Counted from the stretch's first letter, positions 25,859 to 36,095 are shown. The stretch: 39,647 bases of DNA from a bacterium (GCA_030425545.1 JAUIAC010000022.1:1-39647), one strand, 5' to 3'. Program-made: numbers and translations. The notes: generated by a model not told the origin, from the sequence alone.

Positions 25859-27466
25859 ATGCGCCAAGCGCTCGCTTCCGCTGCCACCCTCACCGTGCTG
25901 TGTGCCGTGTTGGGCAGCGCCACCGTCCAGGCCAAGGAGATCTGGAAGTACGACGACGGGCCCGACGACCTCGGCTCCCTCGCCGGCTCCAAGATGCACC
26001 CGCAGTACGCGCACCCCGGCTTCGTCAACGGCGAGGCCTTCGGCGTGCTCTTCCGTCCGAAGAAGGAGCAGTACCCGGTGGAGATCGTGAGCGTGGAGCT
26101 GGTCATGGCGGCCGCGAGCTCTGCCCCCGACCCGACCAAGAAGACGCTCAACGCGGTGATCGAGTTCTGGAACGACACGTCCGACGCGTCGGCGCCCACG
26201 TCGACCAAGCCGGTGTGGAGCGTGAACACCGCCGACTTCTTCAACCCGACCACGGGCAAACCGGGCACGCCGATTCAGGGCAACACGGTGATGATCTATG
26301 AGTTCACCAGCACGAAGCCCGGGGACAAGCCGCCGCTGATCAAGGAGGGCAACATCCGGGTGGTGGTGCGCATCACGAGCAACGCCACGGACTTGAGCTC
26401 CTACTGGGGCAAGACCGACTGCCTCAAGACGAGCATCGGCGGCATCGACGTGGGGTGCGGCTGCCAGGAGCTCGCGGCGTTGACCGACACCGCCACGACG
26501 CCCAAGACCCAGCTCATGCACATCGTGTGGCCGCTGGGCACCTGCTCCGGCAGCAAGCAGTGGCGCTTCGTCGAAGACATCAACAACGGGCTGATCCAGA
26601 TGAAGGGCGACTTCCGCCTGCGCCTGGGGGTCAAAGGCACGGGCGGCGGCGGCACCACGGACGCGGGCAGCACCGGCGGCGACGCGGGCACCACGGACTC
26701 CGGCGCCAGCGACACCGGCGTGGCCGACACCGGCGTGACCGACACGGGCCCAGCGGACACGGGCCCCGCGCCCGTGCTCAAGCCCATCGTCGACGTGGTC
26801 ACCCCGAGCAAGGTGTCGGGCGACAAGCCGACCGAGATCGAGATCATCGGCGAGCACTTCCAGACCGGCGCGGTGGTGAAGGTGGGGGCCGCCAAGACCT
26901 CGGTCACGGCGGTGAAGCCGAACAAGATCGTGGCCACCGTGCTGCCGGGCATCTCGGCCGGGACCTACCCGCTCATCGTGGAGAACCCCGACGGTCAGGT
27001 GGGCTTCAAGGACAACGCGATCACGGTGGAGGCGGCGCCCGTGGAGGTCGACGCTGGCGTGGACAGCGGGCCGGTCACGGGTCCGGGCGAGCTCACCATC
27101 GACATGGTCGACCCCAAGTGCGTCGACTCGGCGCGCGACACGGCGATCACCATCTTCGGCACGGGCTTCGCTGAGGGCATCACGCTGCAGGCCGGCGGCA
27201 AGGAGCTGCTCGCCGTCCAGGTGAAGTCGGCCAGCAAGATCACCGCGCTGGTGCCCAAGGGCCTGCCGGCCGGCGAGCACAGCCTCATCGCGGCCATCGG
27301 CACCAAGCAGACCGCGCTCGCCAACGCCATCCAGGTCGACTGCGGCGCCGGCTCCGGCGACAGCGGCTGCACCGCCGCCCCTGCCCCTGGCGCCCCACTC
27401 TCGGGGTTGGGAGGCTTGCTGCTCCTGCTCGTCGGCGCGCTCCTGCTGCGCCGCCGGGCCGCCTAG
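25859..27466 (+). CDS. Secreted TIG/IPT-domain protein with MYXO-CTERM-type sorting tail
   Basis: ATG at 25859 follows ACAGGAG at good spacing. 535 residues. Signal peptide 1-25 (cleavage after VQA). Residues about 26-260 form a beta-rich N-terminal domain with a Cys pair region VGCGCQEL; not recognised. A Gly/Thr/Asp/Ala linker (about 262-303, repeated DTGxxDTG) is followed by two IPT/TIG immunoglobulin-like domains (about 304-387: VDVVTPSKVSGDKPTEIEIIG; about 408-490: IDMVDPKCVDSARDTAITIFG). The C-terminus has SGCTAAPAPGAPLS, a hydrophobic helix (LGGLLLLLVGALLL) and RRRAA, the tripartite MYXO-CTERM pattern that is processed by a dedicated intramembrane protease and leaves a lipid-attached Cys. 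It is expected at the cell surface. Confidence 0.88.
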   Translation: MRQALASAATLTVLCAVLGSATVQAKEIWKYDDGPDDLGSLAGSKMHPQYAHPGFVNGEAFGVLFRPKKEQYPVEIVSVELVMAAASSAPDPTKKTLNAVIEFWNDTSDASAPTSTKPVWSVNTADFFNPTTGKPGTPIQGNTVMIYEFTSTKPGDKPPLIKEGNIRVVVRITSNATDLSSYWGKTDCLKTSIGGIDVGCGCQELAALTDTATTPKTQLMHIVWPLGTCSGSKQWRFVEDINNGLIQMKGDFRLRLGVKGTGGGGTTDAGSTGGDAGTTDSGASDTGVADTGVTDTGPADTGPAPVLKPIVDVVTPSKVSGDKPTEIEIIGEHFQTGAVVKVGAAKTSVTAVKPNKIVATVLPGISAGTYPLIVENPDGQVGFKDNAITVEAAPVEVDAGVDSGPVTGPGELTIDMVDPKCVDSARDTAITIFGTGFAEGITLQAGGKELLAVQVKSASKITALVPKGLPAGEHSLIAAIGTKQTALANAIQVDCGAGSGDSGCTAAPAPGAPLSGLGGLLLLLVGALLLRRRAA

Positions 27467-27485
27467 GGACCTCCGCCACCTCCGC

Positions 27486-27523
27486 CGCGCCCGCGCTGCA
27501 CCTGCGCGGGCGCGCTCCCTTTT
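27486..27523 (+). terminator. Intrinsic terminator after the TIG-domain gene
   Basis: A perfect 11-bp GC stem (27486-27496 with 27504-27514, 7-nt loop) is followed by CTCCCTTTT. It lies 20 bp after the stop codon and separates the TIG gene from the transporter gene, whose promoter must then lie in 27524-27568 or the terminator leaks. Confidence 0.8.
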
Positions 27524-27568
27524 GACTCCACGGACCCCAGTCGGGGTTCCAACCCGCGAGCCACCACC

Positions 27569-29209
27569 ATGAGCAAGAGCACCTGGCGCACAGCGCCGGA
27601 TCCCAACGAGACCGGCTGGCCCAAGGGCGTGCCCTACATCATCGGCAACGAGGGCTGCGAGCGCTTCAGCTTCTACGGCATGAAGTCGATCCTCTGGGTC
27701 CACCTGACGGCGCTCTACGTCGCCGCGGGCATGGCCACGGGCTCCGCGTCGGAGAACCACGCGCAGGAGATGGTCCACCTCTTCATCGCCGGCGTGTACG
27801 CCTTTCCGATGATCGGGGCCCTCATCGCGGACCGGCTGTGGGGCAAGTACAACACCATCTTGTGGCTCAGCCTCGTCTACTGCGCCGGCCATGGTGTGCT
27901 GGCGGTGGCGGAGAACAACCTCACCGGCATGGGCATCGGCCTGGCGCTCATCGCCATCGGCTCGGGCGGCATCAAGCCCTGCGTGTCGGCCAACGTCGGC
28001 GACCAGTTCGGCAAGGGCAACTGGCACCTGGTCACCAAGGTCTTCCAGGCCTTCTACTTCATCATCAACTTCGGCAGCTTCTTCGCGACGCTGATGATCC
28101 CGTGGATCAAGAAGACCTACGGCACCTCCTTCGCCTTCGGCCTGCCTGGCATCTTGATGTTCATCGCGACGGTCATGTTCTGGATGGGCCGCGACAAGTT
28201 CGTGCACGTGCCGCCGAAGCCGGGCGGACGCATCGGCGTGCTCGACGCGCTCTCGTCGTCGCTGCTCTTCCTCGGGCTCATCGGCCTGCCGCTCTTCTTC
28301 ACCGACATCTTGCCGGGTTGGGCCTTCTTCACGGCCATGGCGGTGTCCACTGGAGCGGGGCTCGCCATCTTCTTCGTCCGGCAGGGCAAGCAGCAGGACG
28401 ACGGCTTCCTCGCCGTGCTGCTCACCGCGGCGCGTGACGTGCTCTCGGGTGACGCCAAGAAGGCGGCCAGCGAGGCGGGACCGGACGCGGAGCCCATCGA
28501 GCGCAGCTGGTTCTTCGCCGGGGCAGCCAAGCGCTTCGGCGCCGACATCGCCGAGGGACCTGCGGCGGTGCTCCGCATCATCAGCGTGTTCTTCATGGTC
28601 AGCGTGTTCTGGGCGCTCTTCGACCAGCACTCGAGCTCGTGGATTCGGCAGGCCAAGCAGATGAACCTGCACGTGGACCTGCTCGGCATGAGCCTGGACC
28701 TGCTGCCCTCGCAGATCCCCTCGCTGAACCCGCTGATGGTCATGGCGCTGATCCCGCTGAACAACTTCGTGCTCTACCCGCTGGCCGGCAAGCTGGTGAA
28801 GGTGACGCCGCTGCGGAAGATGACGGTGGGCATGCTGGCCGCGGCCGCCGCCTTCGCCTTCGTCGCCATCCTGCAGGAGCGCATCGACACGGCTGCGGCG
28901 GCCGGCGAGCAGATCAGCATCGCCTGGCAGGTCATCGCCTACCTGATCATGACGCAGGCCGAGGTCATGGTGTCGATCACGGGGCTCGAGTTCGCCTACA
29001 CGCAGGCCCCGCGGCGGATGAAGTCGACCATCATGGGCTTCTGGCTGCTCACCGTGGCCTTCGGCAGCAAGCTGGTCATCATCGTCACGCAGATGCCCGA
29101 CATGGGGCTGGCGCAGTTCTTCTGGGTCTTCGCCGGGCTGATGGGCGCCGCCGCCGTGGTCTTTGGTCTGCGCGCGTCGATGTACCAGTACCGCGACTAC
29201 ACCCAGTAG
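27569..29209 (+). CDS. POT-family (PTR2) proton-dependent oligopeptide transporter
   Basis: ATG at 27569; no clear RBS upstream. 546 residues with about 12-14 membrane helices. The POT signature motifs are present: the ExxERF proton-coupling motif in NEGCERFSFYGMKS (Glu28, Glu31, Arg32) on the first helix, GALIADRLWGKYNT, and the PTR2 signature IGSGGIKPCVSANVGDQFG. A central cytoplasmic linker of about 50 residues (SGDAKKAASEAGPDAEPIERSW) divides the two halves. Later helices include FWALFDQHSSSW with the substrate-site FWxxxxQ pattern. It imports di- and tripeptides with protons across the inner membrane. Members with a long central loop are common in proteobacteria with a peptide-rich diet, fitting a predatory or proteolytic lifestyle. 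Confidence 0.93.
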   Translation: MSKSTWRTAPDPNETGWPKGVPYIIGNEGCERFSFYGMKSILWVHLTALYVAAGMATGSASENHAQEMVHLFIAGVYAFPMIGALIADRLWGKYNTILWLSLVYCAGHGVLAVAENNLTGMGIGLALIAIGSGGIKPCVSANVGDQFGKGNWHLVTKVFQAFYFIINFGSFFATLMIPWIKKTYGTSFAFGLPGILMFIATVMFWMGRDKFVHVPPKPGGRIGVLDALSSSLLFLGLIGLPLFFTDILPGWAFFTAMAVSTGAGLAIFFVRQGKQQDDGFLAVLLTAARDVLSGDAKKAASEAGPDAEPIERSWFFAGAAKRFGADIAEGPAAVLRIISVFFMVSVFWALFDQHSSSWIRQAKQMNLHVDLLGMSLDLLPSQIPSLNPLMVMALIPLNNFVLYPLAGKLVKVTPLRKMTVGMLAAAAAFAFVAILQERIDTAAAAGEQISIAWQVIAYLIMTQAEVMVSITGLEFAYTQAPRRMKSTIMGFWLLTVAFGSKLVIIVTQMPDMGLAQFFWVFAGLMGAAAVVFGLRASMYQYRDYTQ

Positions 29210-29240
29210 GCCGCCCTGGCCGATGGGCCAGAGGGGCCTA
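29207..29240. terminator. Hairpin between convergent genes, overlapping the transporter stop codon
   Basis: TAGGCC (29207-29212) pairs with GGCCTA (29235-29240) and inside it CTGGCC pairs with GGCCAG around a 4-nt loop. The structure contains the stop codon. There is no T-run on either strand, so it may act as an RNA-stabilising 3' end or a weak bidirectional terminator. Confidence 0.4.
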
Positions 29241-29299
29241 CAATCCAGCGCGCTCGGGGCCGCGCGCGGCCGTCACCCGGCCGTCGCGCCCCGGGTCGT

Positions 29300-30340
29300 T
29301 CAGCCACCGCAGCGCTTGGCGGCGCAGCTCCCGAAGGGGTCGCTCTCCGTGGCGCACTGCTGCAACACGCAGGTCAGCCACGTCTGCAGCGCCGCGCGCT
29401 CGCTGACCTGTGTGGCGCCGAAGCACCCGGGTACACAGCACCGGTCGTCGTCCGGGCCGCAGGCGCGGATGCAGGCGCGTCCGCCGACCGCGTCCCCCGA
29501 GGCGGCGTTGGGCCCGCTGGGGCACGGGTCGGCGAGGCAGGCGACCTGCTCGGGCAGACACGCGGCCTCGGCACAGCTCCCCCCACAGCCCGCGCCCGGA
29601 CAGCCGGGGCAGGCCTTGGCGACGCAGACGAGCCACGCGTCGAAGGCTCCCTGACCGCCTGGCGAGAGCTGGACGCGGCAGGTCGCGCGCTGGCAGGCGC
29701 TGTCGAGCGCGCACACCGCGCGCGCCTGGGCGCAGGCCATGGTCGCAGCCGGCGGCGCGACCGGCACGCCCGCACAGGCGCAGGACGCCGACCCCGCGCC
29801 ACACGCTGCCGCTCCCTTGGCCTCGACGCAGCTGGCGAATCCTGTGAGGGCGCCGCGTGCGGGTGGCGCGACGCGGCGCAGGCAGCGGAGGGGCGCGACG
29901 AAAGAGCCCGTCGCGGCAGCGGCCTGCACGCAGCCGTGGCCCGTGGCGCACGAGGCGGCGCCGGTCGCCCCGTCGGCGGCGCAGGCGACGAGGCTGTCGG
30001 TGCACGTCTCCCACAGGCAGGCCTCAAAGCAGCCCGGCTCGACCACGGGGTCGCACCCGGCGCACTGCGCCGTGGCGCAAGCGAGCAGCGCGTTCGCGAG
30101 GCCGCGCCCCTCGAGCGGCAGCTCCTTGGTGCACGCGGCGAGGCAGGCCGTGTCGGCGGTGTCGTCGAGCTTGGGGGGCGGCGGCGGGCCCCCCGGCCGC
30201 GCACAGCCGCGCTCGAGGCAGGCGAGCACGTCGATGCAGGTCTGCTGGGCGCCGCTGGCTTGGTCGGAGCAGGCCCCTGCGCACAGCGTGAAGGTCGCGA
30301 GCAGGAGGGGGAGCGCAACGCGGTGGGTCAGGGTGTGCAC
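29300..30340 (-). CDS. Cysteine-rich lipoprotein of unknown function
   Basis: GTG at 30340 is chosen because GAGGG lies just upstream and a normal signal peptide follows (HRVALPLLLATFTLCAGAC, lipobox Cys near residue 24). 346 residues containing about 40 cysteines, in modules such as LLACATAQCAGCDP...CFEACLWETCTDSLVACA and WLVCVAKACPGCPGAGC and WLTCVLQQCATESDPFGSC. The even spacing suggests disulfide-bonded modules on the cell surface or periplasm. Similar cysteine-rich lipoproteins are frequent in myxobacteria, but I do not assign a family. An in-frame extension to 30457 would read through the (GGCGCTC)6 tract and give an APSAERR repeat; it is not favoured. Confidence 0.82.
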   Translation of the reverse strand: MHTLTHRVALPLLLATFTLCAGACSDQASGAQQTCIDVLACLERGCARPGGPPPPPKLDDTADTACLAACTKELPLEGRGLANALLACATAQCAGCDPVVEPGCFEACLWETCTDSLVACAADGATGAASCATGHGCVQAAAATGSFVAPLRCLRRVAPPARGALTGFASCVEAKGAAACGAGSASCACAGVPVAPPAATMACAQARAVCALDSACQRATCRVQLSPGGQGAFDAWLVCVAKACPGCPGAGCGGSCAEAACLPEQVACLADPCPSGPNAASGDAVGGRACIRACGPDDDRCCVPGCFGATQVSERAALQTWLTCVLQQCATESDPFGSCAAKRCGG

Positions 30341-30657
30341 GGGCCCTCGGGTCGATGAGCGGTCGAAGGGCCACGTAGCGGCGACCCGGCGGCGCTCGGC
30401 GCTCGGCGCTCGGCGCTCGGCGCTCGGCGCTCCGTAACAGTTGTTCGTCGTCGTCACCCTAGCGCGGCTCGCCGGCTGAAAGACACCGTCCAGGGCGAGA
30501 GCGCCAGCCAGCCGGGGCGCGACGGCAGCGATTCGGCGTCCCTGGTAGCGGGTCCCGCCGCGCCCGGCAAGGGTGGGGGGGCGAGACCTCGCAAGAGCCC
30601 GTCAGGCCCCGACTTGTCTGGTCGCTCGGCCGCTCAGCGTCTATCGTCTGAGGTCTG
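30341..30657. other. Divergent intergenic region with a heptanucleotide repeat
   Basis: 317 bp between the cysteine-rich lipoprotein and the large repeat protein. It contains the (GGCGCTC)6 tract and, towards the plus-strand gene, an AT-richer stretch (30608-30657) with TTGTCT and TATCGT that are too far apart (22 bp) for a good sigma70 promoter. Confidence 0.5.
30391..30432. repeat. Tandem heptanucleotide repeat (GGCGCTC)6
   Basis: Six perfect copies of a 7-bp unit, 42 bp in all. It lies 51 bp upstream of the chosen lipoprotein start codon (30340). Tracts of this kind can change length by slippage. Confidence 0.95.
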
Positions 30658-32778
30658 ATGGACCACCGCCGCAAACCAACGAAGCGAGCGCCCGCCCAAC
30701 CGACGGCCCAGCGGCCGGCGGCGTCTGCCGGTGGCGGTCGGACCCGAGGCGGCGCGGCGCGCGAGGCCCTGCGCACGCGCAGCTACGCCGAAGGGCGCGC
30801 GCTCGTCTCGCCAGAACGCCACGGCGGCGACCTGGCCGGTCACGTCAGCGCCGATCTGCCGGCGTGGCGCGCGCTCGACATCGACGGCGCGCGCGGCCAC
30901 CGCGGCGACGGCGCGCTGGGCCTCTCCGCGGACCACGTCGGCGTTCACAAGGCGAGCGCTCGGCAGCTCTCAGCCGACGTGCGGCACCTCCCCTCTGGGC
31001 TCGGCGCCAGCGCCCAGGCCACCGGTGCGAAGGTCCACCACGCCGACGTACGCGGGGCCAGCGCCCAGGTCGGACCGCGCGGCCTCGACGCCCACGCCGA
31101 CCACGTCTCGTGGCTCAACACCGGCGCCGACTCCCTGTCGATGCAAGCTGACAGCACCCAGAGCGGCCGGCGCGCGGGGCTCGAGGCCGAGGGGCTGGCC
31201 GTCCACCAGGCCGACGTGCGCGGGGCCGGCTTCCACGCCGGGCTCGACGGGCACGCCGGGCTCGACGGGCACGCTGGGCTGCCCAGGGCGAACGCGCACG
31301 CCGACGACGTCCGCTTCGTCAACCTGGCGGCCGATCGATTCAGCGCCGAGGTCGAGGGCAGCCATGGCCGGACCGGGTTGCAGGCGAGCGACCTGCAGAT
31401 CCACGACGCCCACGTGCAGGACGCCAACTGGAGCGTCGGCCAGGGCCCTGTCCCGGGCGGCGACCCCGGCTTTGGCATGCGCGCGGACGCCGGACAGGTC
31501 GACTGGACCAACCTCCGCGCCGACCACGTGCGCGCCGAGCACGCCGGGCCCCTGGGCGCCGGGCACGTCGCGGCGTCGGACCTCGCCGTACACGACACCT
31601 CTGTCAGCGGCGGCACGTTTGCAGCGACGCGCAACGGGCTCGACGTGCACGCCGACCAGGTGGGCTTCGTCAACACGGAGGCGCGGGATCTCAGCGCAGG
31701 AGCGCAGACGGCGGGCGGCCACCGCGCCAGCGCCAGCATGGACCACCTGGCGGTGCATCGCGTGGGGGTCAAGGGTGGCGACGTGCACCTGGGGCGCCGC
31801 GGCGTCCAGGCCTCGGCCGACGCGGTCGACTTCCAGAACACCGCCATCCGCGGCGCGAAGGCGGACTGGCAGGGAGCGGGCGGCGGGCACGGCCAGGCCC
31901 GCGCCAACCGCATCGCGGCACATACGCTCGCCGTTCGCGGCGGCCACTTCTCCCTGGGTCGTGGCGGTGTCTCGGCTGGCGGCGCGGTCGACTACCGCCA
32001 CGCAGAGGTCGACGGCCTGTCCGCCAGCCACACCACCGCCGGCGGCACCACGACGCGGGCGGGCGTCGACCAAGCGCTGGTTGGACACGTGCACGCCGAC
32101 GACGTGCAGCTCGACACCAACCTGCTGACCGGCCGGGCCGCGGTGCGCGGGGCCAGCGTGGTGGAGCACGACCTCAAGGGTGCCTCTGTCGGCGTCGACC
32201 GGGGCGGCAAGACCCTGGCTGGCGCCCGCGGCGACCTGCACGCCAGCCACAGCGCCGACGCCGCCTCGGCCGAGTGGGACCTGTCCAAGGGCAAGCTGGC
32301 CGCGTCTGTGGACAACTACCAGCACGACCGCAGCCTCTCGAACGCGCAGATCACCGTCCTGGGCGAGACCATCGAGCTGCCCGACGTGGCCGTTCACCTC
32401 GAGGCCGACGCCGAGGCGGCTCTGGACGTGAGCGAGGGCGAGGTGGAGCTCGGACTCGACCTCTCGGGCACCAGCCTGAAGGTGGGGGACCTCGAGGTGA
32501 CCCTGCCGGAGCAGGCGCAGCTGGGTGTCGACATGGACCTGGGCGAGGGCAACCTCGACCTCAACATCGGCGGTCACAAGGTCGACGTGGACCAGGCCAT
32601 CGGGCGCTTCTGGGGCCGGCTCAAGGGCCTGTTCGGCGGCGGCAAGGCCGAGAAGGCGACGCCGGCAGAGATCCAGAAGGGCCGCGAGGACCTGCGCGCC
32701 CTCGGTCGCGGCATCCCCGGGCTGAAGCGCGACGTGCAGCGCGCGGTGCGGCTCGCCGAGGCGCGGAAAGCCGGCTGA
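30658..32778 (+). CDS. Large repeat protein of unknown function (six to seven 55-66 residue repeats)
   Basis: ATG at 30658 follows GAGG at a 6-base spacing. 706 residues, no signal peptide or membrane helix, rich in Ala, Gly, Asp, His and Val. A basic Pro/Arg-rich leader (1-35) is followed by EALRTRSYAEGRALVSP, which resembles a short motif I associate with N-termini of myxobacterial proteins linked to extracellular contractile injection systems; this is recollection. Residues about 115-500 hold six full repeats and one partial. Each has a VHxADVRGA-type element (126, 182, 248, 311, 366, 421) and an ADxVxFxNT-type element (147, 215, 277, 332, 387, 442). Residues 500-645 are beta-rich with acidic turns (VDMDLGEGNLDLNIGGHKVDVD); the last 55 residues are basic and helical. 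The alternating pattern fits a beta-solenoid. No family is recognised. Confidence 0.85.
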   Translation: MDHRRKPTKRAPAQPTAQRPAASAGGGRTRGGAAREALRTRSYAEGRALVSPERHGGDLAGHVSADLPAWRALDIDGARGHRGDGALGLSADHVGVHKASARQLSADVRHLPSGLGASAQATGAKVHHADVRGASAQVGPRGLDAHADHVSWLNTGADSLSMQADSTQSGRRAGLEAEGLAVHQADVRGAGFHAGLDGHAGLDGHAGLPRANAHADDVRFVNLAADRFSAEVEGSHGRTGLQASDLQIHDAHVQDANWSVGQGPVPGGDPGFGMRADAGQVDWTNLRADHVRAEHAGPLGAGHVAASDLAVHDTSVSGGTFAATRNGLDVHADQVGFVNTEARDLSAGAQTAGGHRASASMDHLAVHRVGVKGGDVHLGRRGVQASADAVDFQNTAIRGAKADWQGAGGGHGQARANRIAAHTLAVRGGHFSLGRGGVSAGGAVDYRHAEVDGLSASHTTAGGTTTRAGVDQALVGHVHADDVQLDTNLLTGRAAVRGASVVEHDLKGASVGVDRGGKTLAGARGDLHASHSADAASAEWDLSKGKLAASVDNYQHDRSLSNAQITVLGETIELPDVAVHLEADAEAALDVSEGEVELGLDLSGTSLKVGDLEVTLPEQAQLGVDMDLGEGNLDLNIGGHKVDVDQAIGRFWGRLKGLFGGGKAEKATPAEIQKGREDLRALGRGIPGLKRDVQRAVRLAEARKAG
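31234..31284 (+). repeat. 18-bp tandem duplication inside the second protein repeat
   Basis: CACGCCGGGCTCGACGGG occurs at 31234-31251 and 31252-31269, followed by a partial third copy from 31270 with one change. It encodes HAGLDG twice and accounts for the extra length of this protein repeat unit (66 rather than about 56 residues). Confidence 0.9.
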
Positions 32779-32885
32779 GTTGGGGGAAAGCCTCGACGGG
32801 CGACCGGCGGAATCTGTCTGCGCCGAGCGGGGTTGACGCCCCCGAGCACACGGACGAGCCGCGTCCCGACACCCCGAGCAGCACC

Positions 32886-33791
32886 ATGCATACGGACTTC
32901 GAACGGGACGGGATCCTTCGGGTCGCCGGCGCCGTCGCACCCGACACCGTCCGCGACCTGCGCGAGCACTTCTGGCAGGCCGTGGAGCGGCGCTTTGCGA
33001 TCCGCGAAGACGCGCCCGACACGTGGCTGGCCGACGCCACGCCCCTCGGAGGCGACGCGCGCGGGCGGCGGCTCTCGGGCATGAACCCGGTGATGCAGGG
33101 CCTGCGTGAGGCCGGGGCGCTGGAGGCGAGCCAGCGCGCGCTCCAAGGCGCCGTCGACCGGGCGTTGGGCCCCACGCGATGGCAGCCGAAGGGGCTGTGG
33201 TACTCGCTCCTCAGCTTCCCAACCGGGACGCAGCGCTGGGCCGTGCCGCGCCGCTCCTGGCACGCGGACGAGCCCGCCGTCGCCGGCGACGCCCTGCCCT
33301 GGACCGTGTTCGTCTTCGTCTTCCTGCGGGCGGTGCCGCATCGGGGCGGAGGGACGGTCGTCGTGACCGGCTCCCACCGCTGCGCCGAGCACATGGCACG
33401 GCGCGAGGGCCGCGTCGACAGCGCCCTGGTCCGGGTCTTCGCAGACGACAACGAGGGGCTCGTGGACCCGGACGAAGCCAGGGTCATCTCGCCGGTGGAC
33501 GTCATGGGCCGCCTGAGTCAGGAGAGCCCGTGGTTTCGGGAGCTCGGCGGGCACGAGGGCGAGCGCGAGCGCGAGGGCGACGGCGACGGCGACGGCGACG
33601 GCGAGCGGGTCGGGCGCTACATGCGGACCGGTGGCGTCCACGAGGGCGTCCCCGTCCGGGTCGTTGAGCTCACCGGCGCCCCGGGAGACGTGGTGGTGAT
33701 GGACCCGCGCTGCGTGCACTCCGTGTCGGCCAACGTGGCGGGGGTGCCGCGTCAGGTCCTGCGTCTGGACTTCAGGCGCGTGCCTGCCTAG
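32886..33791 (+). CDS. PhyH-like Fe(II)/2-oxoglutarate dioxygenase
   Basis: ATG at 32886, 107 bp after the repeat-protein gene; no clear RBS. 301 residues, cytosolic. It opens with the PhyH-type pattern FERDGILRVAGAVAPDTVRDLREHFW. The iron ligands are His126 and Asp128 in SWHADEP and His278 in DPRCVHSVSANVAG, and Arg289 (VPRQVLRLDFR) would bind 2-oxoglutarate. GGGTVVVTGSHR is the loop before the distal strands seen in phytanoyl-CoA dioxygenase relatives. An insert of GEREREGDGDGDGDGE at 225-240 comes from a hexanucleotide repeat. Substrates of the family range from lipids and antibiotics to amino-acid side chains; the neighbour repeat protein is one conceivable substrate. Confidence 0.85.
   Translation: MHTDFERDGILRVAGAVAPDTVRDLREHFWQAVERRFAIREDAPDTWLADATPLGGDARGRRLSGMNPVMQGLREAGALEASQRALQGAVDRALGPTRWQPKGLWYSLLSFPTGTQRWAVPRRSWHADEPAVAGDALPWTVFVFVFLRAVPHRGGGTVVVTGSHRCAEHMARREGRVDSALVRVFADDNEGLVDPDEARVISPVDVMGRLSQESPWFRELGGHEGEREREGDGDGDGDGERVGRYMRTGGVHEGVPVRVVELTGAPGDVVVMDPRCVHSVSANVAGVPRQVLRLDFRRVPA
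33579..33602 (+). repeat. (GACGGC)4 hexanucleotide repeat in the dioxygenase gene
   Basis: Four perfect GACGGC units preceded by GAGCGC/GAGGGC variants, encoding DGDGDGDG. Length changes would remain in frame. Confidence 0.9.
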
Positions 33792-33874
33792 CAGCGCTCC
33801 AAGAGACGAACGCTCGATCTTGGTGCCGAACATCGGCTCTCGGGTGGCTGTCGCATGCAGCAGCCGGTGGCAAC

Positions 33875-33963
33875 CGCATGGCACGTGCCCGAGACGGCAC
33901 AGACACCCCACCCAGCTCCGCTTCAATCGCCTCGATCCGCATGGCACGTGCCCGAGAGGGCAC
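33875..33963. repeat. Two 26-bp direct repeats containing the palindrome GGCACGTGCC
   Basis: Copies at 33875-33900 and 33938-33963 differ at one base. Each begins CGCATGGCACGTGCCCGAGA and carries the 10-bp palindrome GGCACGTGCC. They lie 63 bp apart between the dioxygenase and ABC-F genes. Confidence 0.9.
33909..33945 (-). pseudogene. Duplicated fragment of the ABC-F gene 3' end
   Basis: 33909-33945 matches 34067-34103, the last codons of the ABC-F gene, at 35 of 37 positions. In the minus frame both encode the tail MRIEAIEEELGE-like sequence (here MRIEAIEAELGG). The copy has no upstream gene body, so it is a broken fragment, overlapping the second CACGTG repeat. Confidence 0.75.
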
Positions 33964-34058
33964 ACGCGGAGGGGAGAGCGGCCCTGGCCGCTCGGGGCGC
34001 GCGCCCCGCGCCCCCAATCATGAAGCAGGAGGAGCTGGCCAGCGACACACCGATTCCC

Positions 34059-36077
<2,019 letters not shown>

Positions 36078-36095
36078 GGCGGGCCTCCGCCACGC

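Noticed and set aside
24842..28672. 1276-codon minus-strand frame
   Set aside because: It crosses holB, a divergent intergenic region and two plus-strand genes with clear domains; it is an artefact of GC-rich sequence.
29374..30318. 314-codon minus-strand frame overlapping the cysteine-rich lipoprotein
   Set aside because: It is Ser/Arg/Pro/Ala-rich in another frame of a gene with a lipobox and regular cysteine pattern.
30341..30457. Extended start of the cysteine-rich lipoprotein at 30457
   Set aside because: It would put an APSAERR repeat before an obvious signal peptide; GTG 30340 with GAGGG is the simpler start.
33875..33963. CRISPR array
   Set aside because: Only two 26-bp repeats, an internal palindrome, and the interval is a copy of a gene end; no cas genes.
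33772..34017. 81-codon minus-strand frame in the intergenic gap
   Set aside because: It includes the copied ABC-F tail and repeat sequence, has no RBS and no domain; treated as degenerate.
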